Notes under the pieces: model-generated
Told to the model about the DNA's origin: nothing
The model's input: the letters and a program-made list of their open reading frames with translations, nothing else
The model's database searches: none
Part shown: positions 15,201 to 29,859 of the stretch, one piece after another
Numbering within the stretch: the stretch's first letter is position 1
Layout of the letters: each line of letters opens with the position of its first letter
Position numbers and translations under genes: made by a program
Source: Apostichopus japonicus
Taxonomy: Eukaryota > Echinodermata > Holothuroidea > Aspidochirotida > Stichopodidae
Reading direction: 5' to 3'
NCBI RefSeq assembly: GCF_037975245.1
Contig: NC_092579.1
Span: 31,662,166 to 31,726,165 of the forward strand
Length of the DNA: 64,000 bases

Positions 15201-18200
15201 CGAGCCCGCGATCCAAAATACGTCACGCTCTCGAGGTACAGAGCAACCAACCGCGCCACGACAGCAGTTGATATAAATCTATGTTCGTTTCTAATACTTA
15301 AAGTTTCAGGGGCCGTATAAGATCGCGGCAAAAGCAAACTGCCCCCACCTGGTCTCGAGCCCGCGATCCAAAATACGTCACGCTCTCGAGGTACAGAGCA
15401 ACCAACCGCGCCACGACAGCAGTTGATATAAATCTATGTTCGTTTCTAATACTTAAAGTTCCCAGAGACCGTATGAGATCGCGGCAAAAGCAAACTGCCC
15501 CCACCTGGTCTCGAGCCCGCGATCCAAAATACGTCACGCTCTCGAGGTACAGAGCAACCAACCGCGCCACGACAGCAGTTGATATAAATCTATGTTCGTT
15601 TCTAATACTTAAAGTTCCAGAGACCGTATAAGATCGCGGCAAAAGCAAACTGCCCCCACCTGGTCTCGAGCCCGCGATCCAAAATACGTCACGCTCTCGA
15701 GGTACAGAGCAACCAACCGCGCCACGACAGCAGTTGATATAAATCTATGTTCGTTTCTAATACTTAAAGTTCCCAGAGACCGTATGAGATCGCGGCAAAA
15801 GCAAACTGCCCCCATCTGGTCTCGAGCCCGCGATCCAAAATACGTCACGCTCTCGAGGTACAGAGCAACCAACCGCGCCACGACAGCAGTTGATATAAAT
15901 CTATGTTCGTTTCTAATACTTAAAGTTCCAGAGACCGTATAAGATCGCGGCAAAAGCAAACTGCCCCCACCTGGTCTCGAGCCCGCGATCCAAAATACGT
16001 CACGCTCTCGAGGTACAGAGCAACCAACCGCGCCACGACAGCAGTTGATATAAATCTATGTTCGTTTCTAATACTTAAAGTTCCAGAGACCGTATGGGAT
16101 CGCGGCAAAAGCAAACTGCCCCCACCTGGTCTCGAGCCCGCGATCCAAAATACGTCACGCTCTCGAGGTACAGAGCAACCAACCGCGCCACGACAGCAGT
16201 TGATATAAATCTATGTTCGTTTCTAATACTTAAAGTTCCAGAGACCGTATGAGATCGCGGCAAAAGCAAACTGCCCCCACCTGGTCTCGAGCCCGCGATC
16301 CAAAATACGTCACGCTCTCGAGGTACAGAGCAACCAACCGCGCCACGACAGCAGTTGATATAAATCTATGTTCGTTTCTAATACTTAAAGTTTCAGGGGC
16401 CGTATAAGATCGCGGCAAAAGCAAACTGCCCCCACCTGGTCTCGAGCCCGCGATCCAAAATACGTCACGCTCTCGAGGTACAGAGCAACCAACCGCGCCA
16501 CGACAGCAGTTGATATAAATCTATGTTCGTTTCTAATACTTAAAGTTCCCAGAGACCGTATAAGATCGCGGCAAAAGCAAACTGCCCCCACCTGGTCTCG
16601 TGCCCGCGATCCAAAATACGTCACGCTCTCGAGGTACAGAGCAACCAACCGCGCCACGACAGCAGTTGATATAAATCTATGTTCATTTCTAATACTTAAA
16701 GTTCCAGAGACCGTATGAGATCGCGGCAAAAGCAAACTGCCCCCACCTGGTCTCGAGCCCGCGATCCAAAATACGTCACGCTCTCGAGGTACAGAGCAAC
16801 CAACCGCGCCACGACAGCAGTTGATATAAATCTATGTTCGTTTCTAATACTTAAAGTTCCAGAGACCGTATGAGATCGCGGCAAAAGCAAACTGCCCCCA
16901 CCTGGTCTCGAGCCCGCGATCCAAAATACGTCACGCTCTCGAGGTACAGAGCAACCAACCGCGCCACGACAGCAGTTGATATAAATCTATGTTCGTTTCT
17001 AATACTTAAAGTTCCCGAGACCGTATAAGATCGCGGCAAAAGCAAACTGCCCCCACCTGGTCTCGAGCCCGCGATCCAAAATACGTCACGCTCTCGAGGT
17101 ACAGAGCACAACCAACCGCGCCACGACAGCAGTTGATATAAATCTATGTTCGTTTCTAATACTTAAAGTTTCTGGGGCCGTATAAGATCGCGGCAAAAGC
17201 AAACTGCCCCCACCTGGTCTCGAGCCCGCGATCCAAAATACGTCACGCTCTCGAGGTACAGAGCAACCAACCGCGCCACGACAGCAGTTGATATAAATCT
17301 ATGTTCGTTTCTAATACTTAAAGTTCCAGAGACCGTATGAGATCGCGGCAAAAGCAAACTGCCCCCACCTGGTCTCGAGCCCGCGATCCAAAATACGTCA
17401 CGCTCTCGAGGTACAGAGCAACCAACCGCGCCACGACAGCAGTTGATATAAATCTATGTTCGTTTCTAATACTTAAAGTTCCAGAGACCGTATGAGATCG
17501 CGGCAAAAGCAAACTGCCCCCACCTGGTCTCGAGCCCGCGATCCAAAATACGTCACGCTCTCGAGGTACAGAGCAACCAACCGCGCCACGACAGCAGTTG
17601 ATATAAATCTATGTTCGTTTCTAATACTTAAAGTTTCAGGGGCCGTATAAGATCGCGGCAAAAGCAAACTGCCCCCACCTGGTCTCGAGCCCGCGATCCA
17701 AAATACGTCACGCTCTCGAGGTACAGAGCAACCAACCGCGCCACGACAGCAGTTGATATAAATCTATGTTCGTTTCTAATACTTAAAGTTCCCAGAGACC
17801 GTATAAGATCGCGGCAAAAGCAAACTGCCCCCACCTGGTCTCGTGCCCGCGATCCAAAATACGTCACGCTCTCGAGGTACAGAGCAACCAACCGCGCCAC
17901 GACAGCAGTTGATATAAATCTATGTTCATTTCTAATACTTAAAGTTCCAGAGACCGTATGAGATCGCGGCAAAAGCAAACTGCCCCCACCTGGTCTCGAG
18001 CCCGCGATTGAAAATACGTCACGCTCTCGAGGTACAGAGCAACCAACCGCGCCACGACAGCAGTTGATATAAATCTATGTTCGTTTCTAATACTTAAAGT
18101 TCCAGAGACCGTATGAGATCGCGGCAAAAGCAAACTGCCCCCACCTGGTCTCGAGCCCGCGATCCAAAATACGTCACGCTCTCGAGGTACAGAGCAACCA

Positions 18201-21200
18201 ACCGCGCCACGACAGCAGTTGATATAAATCTATGTTCGTTTCTAATACTTAAAGTTCCCGAGACCGTATAAGATCGCGGCAAAAGCAAACTGCCCCCACC
18301 TGGTCTCGAGCACGCGATCCAAAATACGTCACGCTCTCGAGGTACAGAGCACAACCAACCGCGCCACGACAGCAGTTGATATAAATCTATGTTCGTTTCT
18401 AATACTTAAAGTTTCTGGGGCCGTATAAGATCGCGGCAAAAGCAAACTGCCCACACCTGGTCTCGAGCCCGCGATCCAAAATACGTCACGCTCTCGAGGT
18501 ACAGAGCAACCAACCGCTCCACGACAGCAGTTGATATAAATCTATGTTCGTTTCTAATACTTAAAGTTCCAGAGACCGTACCAGATCCCGCAAAAGCAAA
18601 CTGCCCCCACCTGGCCTCGAGCCCGCGATCCAAAATACGTCACGCTCTCGAGGTACAAAGCAACCAACCGCGCCACGAGAGCAGTTGATATAGAGCTATG
18701 TTCGTTTCTAATACTTAAAGTTCCAGAGACCGTATGAGATCGCGGCAAAAGCAAACTGCCCCCACCTGGTCTCGAGCCCGCGATCCAAAATACGTCACGC
18801 TCTCGAGGTACAGAGCAACCAACCGCGCCACGACAGCAGTTGATATAAATCTATGTTCGTTTCTAATACTTAAAGTTCCAGAGACCGTATGAGATCGCGG
18901 CAAAAGCAAACTGCCCCCACCTGGTCTCGAGCCCGCGATCCAAAATACGTCACGCTCTCGAGGTACAGAGCAACCAACCGCGCCACGACAGCAGTTGATA
19001 TAAATCTATGTTCGTTTCTAATACTTAAAGTTCCAGAGACCGTATGAGATCGCGGCAAAAGCAAACTGCCCCCACCTGGTCTCGAGCCCGCGATCCAAAA
19101 TACGTCACGCTCTCGAGGTACAGAGCAACCAACCGCGCCACGACAGCAGTTGATATAAATCTATGTTCGTTTCTAATACTTAAAGTTCCAGATACGGTAT
19201 GAGATCGCGGCAAAAGCAAACTGCCCCCACCGGGTCTCGAGCCCGCGATCCAAAATACGTCACGCTCTCGAGGTACAGAGCAACCAACCGCGCCACGACA
19301 ACAGTTGATATAAATCTATGTTCGTTTCTAATACTTAAAGTTCCAGAGACCGTATGAGATCGCGGCAAAAGCAAACTGCCCCCACCTGGTCTCGAGCCCG
19401 CGATCCAAAATACGTCACGCTCTCGAGGTACAGAGCAACCAACCGCGCCACGACAGCAGTTGATATAAATCTATGTTCGTTTCTAATACTTAAAGTTCCC
19501 AGAGACCGTATAAGATCGCGGCAAAAGCAAACTGCCCCACCTGGTCTCGAGCCCGCGATCCAAAATACGTCACGCTGTCGAGGTACAGAGCAACCAACCG
19601 CGCCACGACAGCAGTTGATATAAATCTATGTTCGTTTCTAATACTTAAAGTTCCAGAGACGGTATCAGATCGCGGCAAAAGCAAACTGCCCCCACCTGGT
19701 CTCGAGCCCTTGATCCAAAATACGTCACGCTCTCGAGGTACAGAGCAACCAACCGCGCCACGACAGCAGTTGATATAAATCTATGTTCGTTTCTAATACT
19801 TAAAGTTCCAGAGACGGTATCAGATCGCGGCAAAAGCAAACTGCCCCCACCTGGTCTCGAGCCCGCGATCCAAAATACGTCACGCTCTCGAGGTACAGAG
19901 CAACCAACCGCGCCACGACAGCAGTTGATATAAATCTATGTTCGTTTCTAATACTTAAAGTTCCCAGAGACCGTATAAGATCGCGGCAAAAGCAAACTGC
20001 CCCCACCTGGTCTCGAGCCCGCGATCCAAAATACGTCACGCTCTCGAGGTACAGAGCAACCAACCGCGCCACGACAGCAGTTGATATAAATCTATGTTCG
20101 TTTCTAATACTTAAAGTTCCAGAGACCGTATGAGATCGCGGCAAAAGCAAACTGCCCCACCTGGTCTCGAGCCCGCGATCCAAAATACGTCACGCTCTCG
20201 AGGTACAGAGCAACCAACCGCGCCACGACAGCAGTTGATATAAATCTATGTTCGTTTCTAATACTTAAAGTTCCAGAGACGGTATCAGATCGCGGCAAAA
20301 GCAAACTGCCCCCACCTGGTCTCGAGCCCGCGATCCAAAATACGTCACGCTCTCGAGGTACAGAGCAACCAACCGCGCCACGACAGCAGTTGATATAAAT
20401 CTATGTTCGTTTCTAATACTTAAAGTTCCAGAGACGGTATGAGATCGCGGCAAAAGCAAACTGCCCCCACCTGGTCTCGAGCCCGCGATCCAAAATACGT
20501 CACGCTCTCGAGGTACAGAGCAACCAACCGCGCCACGACAGCAGTTGATATAAATCTATGTTCGTTTCTAATACTTAAAGTTCCAGAGACCGTATGAGAT
20601 CGCGGCAAAAGCAAACTGCCCCCACCTGGTCTCGAGCCCGCGATCCAAAATACGTCACGCTCTCGAGGTACAGAGCAACCAACCGCGCCACGACAGCAGT
20701 TGATATAAATCTATGTTCGTTTCTAATACTTAAAGTTCCAGAGACCGTATGAGATCGCGGCAAAAGCAACCTGCCCCCACCTGGTCTCGAGCACGCGATC
20801 CAAAATACGTCACGCTCTCGAGGTACAGAGCAACCAACCGCGCCACGACAGCAGTTGATATAAATCTATGTTCGTTTCTAATACTTAAAGTTCCCAGAGA
20901 CCGTATAAGATCGCGGCAAAAGCAAACTGCCCCCACCTGGTCTCGAGCCCGCGATCCAAAATACGTGACGCTCTCGAGGTACAGAGCAACCAACCGCGCC
21001 ACGACAGCAGTTGATATAAATCTATGTTCGTTTCTAATACTTAAAGTTCCAGAGACCGTATGAGATCGCGGCAAAAGCAAACTGCCCCACCTGGTCTCGA
21101 GCCCGCGATCCAAAATACGTCACGCTCTCGAGGTACAGAGCAACCAACCGCGCCACGACAGCAGTTGATATAAATCTATGTTCGTTTCTAATACTTAAAG

Positions 21201-22779
21201 TTCCAGAGACGGTATCAGATCGCGGCAAAAGCAAACTGCCCCCACCTGGTCTCGAGCCCGCGATCCAAAATACGTCACGCTCTCGAGGTACAGAGCAACC
21301 AACCGCGCCACGACAGCAGTTGATATAAATCTATGTTCGTTTCTAATACTTAAAGTTCCAGAGACGGTATCAGATCGCGGCAAAAGCAAACTGCCCCCAC
21401 CTGGTCTCGAGCCCGCGATCCAAAATACGTCACGCTGTCGAGGTACAGAGCAACCAACCGCGCCACGACAGCAGTTGATATAAATCTATGTTCGTTTCTA
21501 ATACTTAAAGTTCCAGAGACCGTATGAGATCGCGGCAAAAGCAAAACTGCCCCCACCTGGTCTCGAGCCCGCGATCCAAAATACGTCACGCTCTCGAGGT
21601 ACAGAGCAACCAACCGCGCCACGACAGCAGTTGATATAAATCTATGTTCGTTTCTCATACTTAAAGTTCCCAGAGACCGTATGAGATCGCGGCAAAAGCA
21701 AACTGCCCCCACCTGGTCTCGAGCCCGCGATCCAAAATACGTCACGCTCTCGAGGTACAGAGCAACCAACCGCGCCACGACAGCAGTTGATATAAATCTA
21801 TGTTCGTTTCTAATACTTAAAGTTCCCAGAGACCGTATAAGATCGCGGCAAAAGCAAACTGCCCCAACCTGGTATCGAGCCCGCGATCCAAAATACGTCA
21901 CGCTCTCGAGGTACAGAGCAACCAACAGCGCCACGACAGCAGTTGATATAAATCTATGTTCGTTTCTAATACTTAAAGTTCCAGAGACCGTACAAGATCG
22001 CGGCAAAAGCAAACTGCCCCGACCTGGTCTCGAGCCCGCGATCCAAAATACGTCACGCTGTCGAGGTACAGAGCAACCAACCGCGCCACGACAGCAGTTG
22101 ATATAAATCTATGTTCGTTTCTAATACTTAAAGTTCCAGAGACCGTATGAGATCGCGGCAAAAGCAAACTGCCCCACCTGGTCTCGAGCCCGCGATCCAA
22201 AATACGTCACGCTCTCGAGGTACAGAGCAACCAACCGCGCCACGACAGCAGTTGATATAAATCTATGTTCGTTTCTAATACTTAAAGTTCCAGAGACGGT
22301 ATCAGATCGCGGCAAAAGCAAACTGCCCCCACCTGGTCTCGAGCCCGCGATCCAAAATACGTCACGCTCTCGAGGTACAGAGCAACCAACCGCGCCACGA
22401 CAGCAGTTGATATAAATCTATGTTCGTTTCTAATACTTAAAGTTCCAGAGACGGTATCAGATCGCGGCAAAAGCAAACTGCCCCCACCTGGTCTCGAGCC
22501 CGCGATCCAAAATACGTCACGCTGTCGAGGTACAGAGCAACCAACCGCGCCACGACAGCAGTTGATATAAATCTATGTTCGTTTCTAATACTTAAAGTTC
22601 CAGAGACCGTATGAGATCGCGGCAAAAGCAAAACTGCCCCCACCTGGTCTCGAGCCCGCGATCCAAAATACGTCACGCTCTCGAGGTACAGAGCAACCAA
22701 CCGCGCCACGACAGCAGTTGATATAAATCTATGTTCGTTTCTCATACTTAAAGTTCCCAGAGACCGTATGAGATCGCGG

Positions 22780-25700
22780 CAAAAGCAAACTGCCCCCACC
22801 TGGTCTCGAGCCCGCGATCCAAAATACGTCACGCTCTCGAGGTACAGAGCAACCAACCGCGCCACGACAGCAGTTGATATAAATCTATGTTCGTTTCTAA
22901 TACTTAAAGTTCCAGAGACGGTATCAGATCGCGGCAAAAGCAAACTGCCCCCACCTGGTCTCGAGCCCGCGATCCAAAATACGTCACGCTGTCGAGGTAC
23001 AGAGCAACCAACCGCGCCACGACAGCAGTTGATATAAATCTATGTTCGTTTCTAATACTTAAAGTTCCAGAGACCGTATGAGATCGCGGCAAAAGCAAAA
23101 CTGCCCCCACCTGGTCTCGAGCCCGCGATCCAAAATACGTCACGCTCTCGAGGTACAGAGCAACCAACCGCGCCACGACAGCAGTTGATATAAATCTATG
23201 TTCGTTTCTCATACTTAAAGTTCCCAGAGACCGTATGAGATCGCGGCAAAAGCAAACTGCCCCCACCTGGTCTCGAGCCCGCGATCCAAAATACGTCACG
23301 CTCTACCAACCGCGCCACGACAGCAGTTGATATAAATCTATGTTCGTTTCTCATACTTAAAGTTCCAGAGACCGTATAAGATCGCGGCAAAAGCAAACTG
23401 CCCCCACCTGGTCTCGAGCCCGCGATCCAAAATACGTCACGCTCTCGAGGTACAGAGCAACCAACCGCGCCACGACAGCAGTTGATATAAATCTATGTGC
23501 GCTGCTAATACTTAAAGTTCCCAGAGACCGTATGAGATCGCGGCAAAAGCAAACTGCCCCCACCTGGTCTCGAGCCCGCGATCCAAAATACGTCACGCTC
23601 TCGAGGTACAGAGCAACCAACCGCGACACGACAGCAGTTGATATAAATCTATGTTCGTTTCTAATACTTAAAGTTCCCAGAGACCGTATAAGATCGCGGC
23701 AAAAGCAAACTGCCCCCACCTGGTCTCGAGCCCGCGATCCAAAATACGTCACGCTCTCGAGGTACAGAGCAACCAACCGCGCCACGACAGCAGTTGATAT
23801 AAATCTATGTTCGTTTCTAATACTTAAAGTTCCAGGGGCCGTATAAGATCGCGGCAAAAGCAAACTGCCCCCACCTGGTCTCGAGCCCGCGATCCAAAAT
23901 ACGTCACGCTCTCGAGGTACAGAGCAACCAACCGCGCCACGACAGCAGTTGATATAAATCTATGTTCGTTTCTAATACTTAAAGTTCCCAGAGACCGTAT
24001 AAGATCGCGGCAAAAGCAAACTGCCCCCACCTGGTATCGAGCCCGCGATCCAAAATACGTCACGCTCTCGAGGTACAGAGCAACCAACCGCGCCACGACA
24101 GCAGTTGATATAAATCTATGTTCGTTTCTAATACTTAAAGTTTCAGGGGCCGTATAAGATCTCGGCAAAAGCAAACTGCCCCGACCTGGTCTCGAGCCCG
24201 CGATCCAAAATACGTCACGCTGTCGAGGTACAGAGCAACCAACCGCGCCACGACAGCAGTTGATATAAATCTATGTTCGTTTCTAATACTTAAAGTTCCC
24301 AGAGACCGTATAAGATCGCGGCAAAAGCAAACTGCCCCCACCTGGTATCGAGCCCGCGATCCAAAATACGTCACGCTCTCGAGGTACAGAGCAACCAACC
24401 GCGCCACGACAGCAGTTGATATAAATCTATGTTCGTTTCTAATACTTAAAGTTTCAGGGGCCGTATAAGATCTCGGCAAAAGCAAACTGCCCCGACCTGG
24501 TCTCGAGCCCGCGATCCAAAATACGTCACGCTGTCGAGGTACAGAGCAACCAACCGCGCCACGACAGCAGTTGATATAAATCTATGTTCGTTTCTAATAC
24601 TTAAAGTTCCCAGAGACCGTATGAGATCGTGGAAAAAGCTAACTGCCCCCACCTGGTCTCGAGCCCGCGATCCAAAATACGTCACGCTCTCGAGGTACAG
24701 AGCAACCAACCGCGCCACGACAGCAGTTGATATAAATCTATGTTCGTTTCTAATACTTAAAGTTCCAGAGACCGTATGAGATCGCGGCAAAAGCAAACTG
24801 CCCCACCTGGTCTCGAGCCCGCGATCCAAAATACGTCACGCTCTCGAGGTACAGAGCAACCAACCGCGCCACGACAGCAGTTGATATAAATCTATGTTCG
24901 TTTCTAATACTTAAAGTTCCAGAGACGGTATCAGATCGCGGCAAAAGCAAACTGCCCCCACCTGGTCTCGAGCCCGCGATCCAAAATACGTCACGCTCTC
25001 GAGGTACAGAGCAACCAACCGCGCCACGACAGCAGTTGATATAAATCTATGTTCGTTTCTAATACTTAAAGTTCCAGAGACGGTATCATATCGCGGCAAA
25101 AGCAAACTGCCCCCACCTGGTCTCGAGCCCGCGATCCAAAATACGTCACGCTGTCGAGGTACAGAGCAACCAACCGCGCCACGACAGCAGTTGATATAAA
25201 TCTATGTTCGTTTCTAATACTTAAAGTTCCAGAGACCGTATGAGATCGCGGCAAAAGCAAAACTGCCCCCACCTGGTCTCGAGCCCGCGATCCAAAATAC
25301 GTCACGCTCTCGAGGTACAGAGCAACCAACCGCGCCACGACAGCAGTTGATATAAATCTATGTTCGTTTCTCATACTTAAAGTTCCCAGAGACCGTATGA
25401 GATCGCGGCAAAAGCAAACTGCCCCCACCTGGTCTCGAGCCCGCGATCCAAAATACGTCACGCTCTCGAGGTACAGAGCAACCAACCGCGCCACGACAGC
25501 AGTTGATATAAATCTATGTTCGTTTCTCATACTTAAAGTTCCAGAGACCGTATAAGATCGCGGCAAAAGCAAACTGCCCCCACCTGGTCTCGAGCCCGCG
25601 ATCCAAAATACGTCACGCTCTCGAGGTACAGAGCAACCAACCGCGCCACGACAGCAGTTGATATAAATCTATGTGCGCTGCTAATACTTAAAGTTCCCAG

Positions 25701-25985
25701 AGACCGTATGAGATCGCGGCAAAAGCAAACTGCCCCCACCTGGTCTCGAGCCCGCGATCCAAAATACGTCACGCTCTCGAGGTACAGAGCAACCAACCGC
25801 GACACGACAGCAGTTGATATAAATCTATGTTCGTTTCTAATACTTAAAGTTCCCAGAGACCGTATAAGATCTCGGCAAAAGCAAACTGCCCCCACCTGGT
25901 CTCGAGCCCGCGATCCAAAATACGTCACGCTCTCGAGGTACAGAGCAACCAACCGCGCCACGACAGCAGTTGATATAAATCTATG
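22780..25985. repeat. Higher-order satellite block, copy 1
   Basis: This run of monomers matches 26,654-29,859 at a constant offset of 3,874 bp, which is 25 monomer lengths. It carries private markers: a monomer with a deletion of about 16 bp near 23,304, a TGTGCGCTGCT variant near 23,497 and 25,673, and an AGATCTCGG variant near 25,867. The boundaries are approximate and were set where marker agreement stops. Confidence 0.8.
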
Positions 25986-26653
25986 TTCGTTTCTCATACT
26001 TAAAGTTCCCAGAGACCGTATGAGATCGCGGCAAAAGCAAACTGCCCCCACCTGGTCTCGAGCCCGCGATCCAAAATACGTCACGCTCTCGAGGTACAGA
26101 GCAACCAACCGCGCCACGACAGCAGTTGATATAAATCTATGTTCGTTTCTAATACTTAAAGTTCCCAGAGACCGTATAAGATCGCGGCAAAAGCAAACTG
26201 CCCCAACCTGGTATCGAGCCCGCGATCCAAAATACGTCACGCTCTCGAGGTACAGAGCAACCAACCGCGCCACGACAGCAGTTGATATAAATCTATGTTC
26301 GTTTCTAATACTTAAAGTTTCAGGGGCCGTATAAGATCTCGGCAAAAGCAAACTGCCCCGACCTGGTCTCGAGCCCGCGATCCAAAATACGTCACGCTGT
26401 CGAGGTACAGAGCAACCAACCGCGCCACGACAGCAGTTGATATAAATCTATGTTCGTTTCTAATACTTAAAGTTCCCAGAGACCGTATAAGATCGCGGCA
26501 AAAGCAAACTGCCCCCACCTGGTATCGAGCCCGCGATCCAAAATACGTCACGCTCTCGAGGTACAGAGCAACCAACCGCGCCACGACAGCAGTTGATATA
26601 AATCTATGTTCGTTTCTAATACTTAAAGTTCCAGAGATGGTATCAGATCGCGG

Positions 26654-29600
26654 CAAAAGCAAACTGCCCCCACCTGGTCTCGAGCCCGCGATCCAAAATA
26701 CGTCACGCTCTCGAGGTACAGAGCAACCAACCGCGCCACGACAGCAGTTGATATAAATCTATGTTCGTTTCTAATACTTAAAGTTCCAGAGACGGTATCA
26801 GATCGCGGCAAAAGCAAACTGCCCCCACCTGGTCTCGAGCCCGCGATCCAAAATACGTCACGCTGTCGAGGTACAGAGCAACCAACCGCGCCACGACAGC
26901 AGTTGATATAAATCTATGTTCGTTTCTAATACTTAAAGTTCCAGAGACCGTATGAGATCGCGGCAAAAGCAAAACTGCCCCCACCTGGTCTCGAGCCCGC
27001 GATCCAAAATACGTCACGCTCTCGAGGTACAGAGCAACCAACCGCGCCACGACAGCAGTTGATATAAATCTATGTTCGTTTCTCATACTTAAAGTTCCCA
27101 GAGACCGTATGAGATCGCGGCAAAAGCAAACTGCCCCCACCTGGTCTCGAGCCCGCGATCCAAAATACGTCACGCTCTACCAACCGCGCCACGACAGCAG
27201 TTGATATAAATCTATGTTCGTTTCTCATACTTAAAGTTCCAGAGACCGTATAAGATCGCGGCAAAAGCAAACTGCCCCCACCTGGTCTCGAGCCCGCGAT
27301 CCAAAATACGTCACGCTCTCGAGGTACAGAGCAACCAACCGCGCCACGACAGCAGTTGATATAAATCTATGTGCGCTGCTAATACTTAAAGTTCCCAGAG
27401 ACCGTATGAGATCGCGGCAAAAGCAAACTGCCCCCACCTGGTCTCGAGCCCGCGATCCAAAATACGTCACGCTCTCGAGGTACAGAGCAACCAACCGCGA
27501 CACGACAGCAGTTGATATAAATCTATGTTCGTTTCTAATACTTAAAGTTCCCAGAGACCGTATAAGATCGCGGCAAAAGCAAACTGCCCCCACCTGGTCT
27601 CGAGCCCGCGATCCAAAATACGTCACGCTCTCGAGGTACAGAGCAACCAACCGCGCCACGACAGCAGTTGATATAAATCTATGTTCGTTTCTAATACTTA
27701 AAGTTCCAGGGGCCGTATAAGATCGCGGCAAAAGCAAACTGCCCCCACCTGGTCTCGAGCCCGCGATCCAAAATACGTCACGCTCTCGAGGTACAGAGCA
27801 ACCAACCGCGCCACGACAGCAGTTGATATAAATCTATGTTCGTTTCTAATACTTAAAGTTCCCAGAGACCGTATAAGATCGCGGCAAAAGCAAACTGCCC
27901 CCACCTGGTATCGAGCCCGCGATCCAAAATACGTCACGCTCTCGAGGTACAGAGCAACCAACCGCGCCACGACAGCAGTTGATATAAATCTATGTTCGTT
28001 TCTAATACTTAAAGTTTCAGGGGCCGTATAAGATCTCGGCAAAAGCAAACTGCCCCGACCTGGTCTCGAGCCCGCGATCCAAAATACGTCACGCTGTCGA
28101 GGTACAGAGCAACCAACCGCGCCACGACAGCAGTTGATATAAATCTATGTTCGTTTCTAATACTTAAAGTTCCCAGAGACCGTATAAGATCGCGGCAAAA
28201 GCAAACTGCCCCCACCTGGTATCGAGCCCGCGATCCAAAATACGTCACGCTCTCGAGGTACAGAGCAACCAACCGCGCCACGACAGCAGTTGATATAAAT
28301 CTATGTTCGTTTCTAATACTTAAAGTTTCAGGGGCCGTATAAGATCTCGGCAAAAGCAAACTGCCCCGACCTGGTCTCGAGCCCGCGATCCAAAATACGT
28401 CACGCTGTCGAGGTACAGAGCAACCAACCGCGCCACGACAGCAGTTGATATAAATCTATGTTCGTTTCTAATACTTAAAGTTCCCAGAGACCGTATGAGA
28501 TCGTGGAAAAAGCTAACTGCCCCCACCTGGTCTCGAGCCCGCGATCCAAAATACGTCACGCTCTCGAGGTACAGAGCAACCAACCGCGCCACGACAGCAG
28601 TTGATATAAATCTATGTTCGTTTCTAATACTTAAAGTTCCAGAGACCGTATGAGATCGCGGCAAAAGCAAACTGCCCCACCTGGTCTCGAGCCCGCGATC
28701 CAAAATACGTCACGCTCTCGAGGTACAGAGCAACCAACCGCGCCACGACAGCAGTTGATATAAATCTATGTTCGTTTCTAATACTTAAAGTTCCAGAGAC
28801 GGTATCAGATCGCGGCAAAAGCAAACTGCCCCCACCTGGTCTCGAGCCCGCGATCCAAAATACGTCACGCTCTCGAGGTACAGAGCAACCAACCGCGCCA
28901 CGACAGCAGTTGATATAAATCTATGTTCGTTTCTAATACTTAAAGTTCCAGAGACGGTATCATATCGCGGCAAAAGCAAACTGCCCCCACCTGGTCTCGA
29001 GCCCGCGATCCAAAATACGTCACGCTGTCGAGGTACAGAGCAACCAACCGCGCCACGACAGCAGTTGATATAAATCTATGTTCGTTTCTAATACTTAAAG
29101 TTCCAGAGACCGTATGAGATCGCGGCAAAAGCAAAACTGCCCCCACCTGGTCTCGAGCCCGCGATCCAAAATACGTCACGCTCTCGAGGTACAGAGCAAC
29201 CAACCGCGCCACGACAGCAGTTGATATAAATCTATGTTCGTTTCTCATACTTAAAGTTCCCAGAGACCGTATGAGATCGCGGCAAAAGCAAACTGCCCCC
29301 ACCTGGTCTCGAGCCCGCGATCCAAAATACGTCACGCTCTCGAGGTACAGAGCAACCAACCGCGCCACGACAGCAGTTGATATAAATCTATGTTCGTTTC
29401 TCATACTTAAAGTTCCAGAGACCGTATAAGATCGCGGCAAAAGCAAACTGCCCCCACCTGGTCTCGAGCCCGCGATCCAAAATACGTCACGCTCTCGAGG
29501 TACAGAGCAACCAACCGCGCCACGACAGCAGTTGATATAAATCTATGTGCGCTGCTAATACTTAAAGTTCCCAGAGACCGTATGAGATCGCGGCAAAAGC

Positions 29601-29859
29601 AAACTGCCCCCACCTGGTCTCGAGCCCGCGATCCAAAATACGTCACGCTCTCGAGGTACAGAGCAACCAACCGCGACACGACAGCAGTTGATATAAATCT
29701 ATGTTCGTTTCTAATACTTAAAGTTCCCAGAGACCGTATAAGATCTCGGCAAAAGCAAACTGCCCCCACCTGGTCTCGAGCCCGCGATCCAAAATACGTC
29801 ACGCTCTCGAGGTACAGAGCAACCAACCGCGCCACGACAGCAGTTGATATAAATCTATG
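26654..29859. repeat. Higher-order satellite block, copy 2
   Basis: This is the second copy of the block at 22,780-25,985. The short-deletion monomer recurs near 27,178, the TGTGCGCTGCT variant near 27,371 and 29,547, and AGATCTCGG at 29,741. Agreement of rare variants over about 3.2 kb indicates a recent segmental duplication inside the array, or an assembly duplication. Confidence 0.8.
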
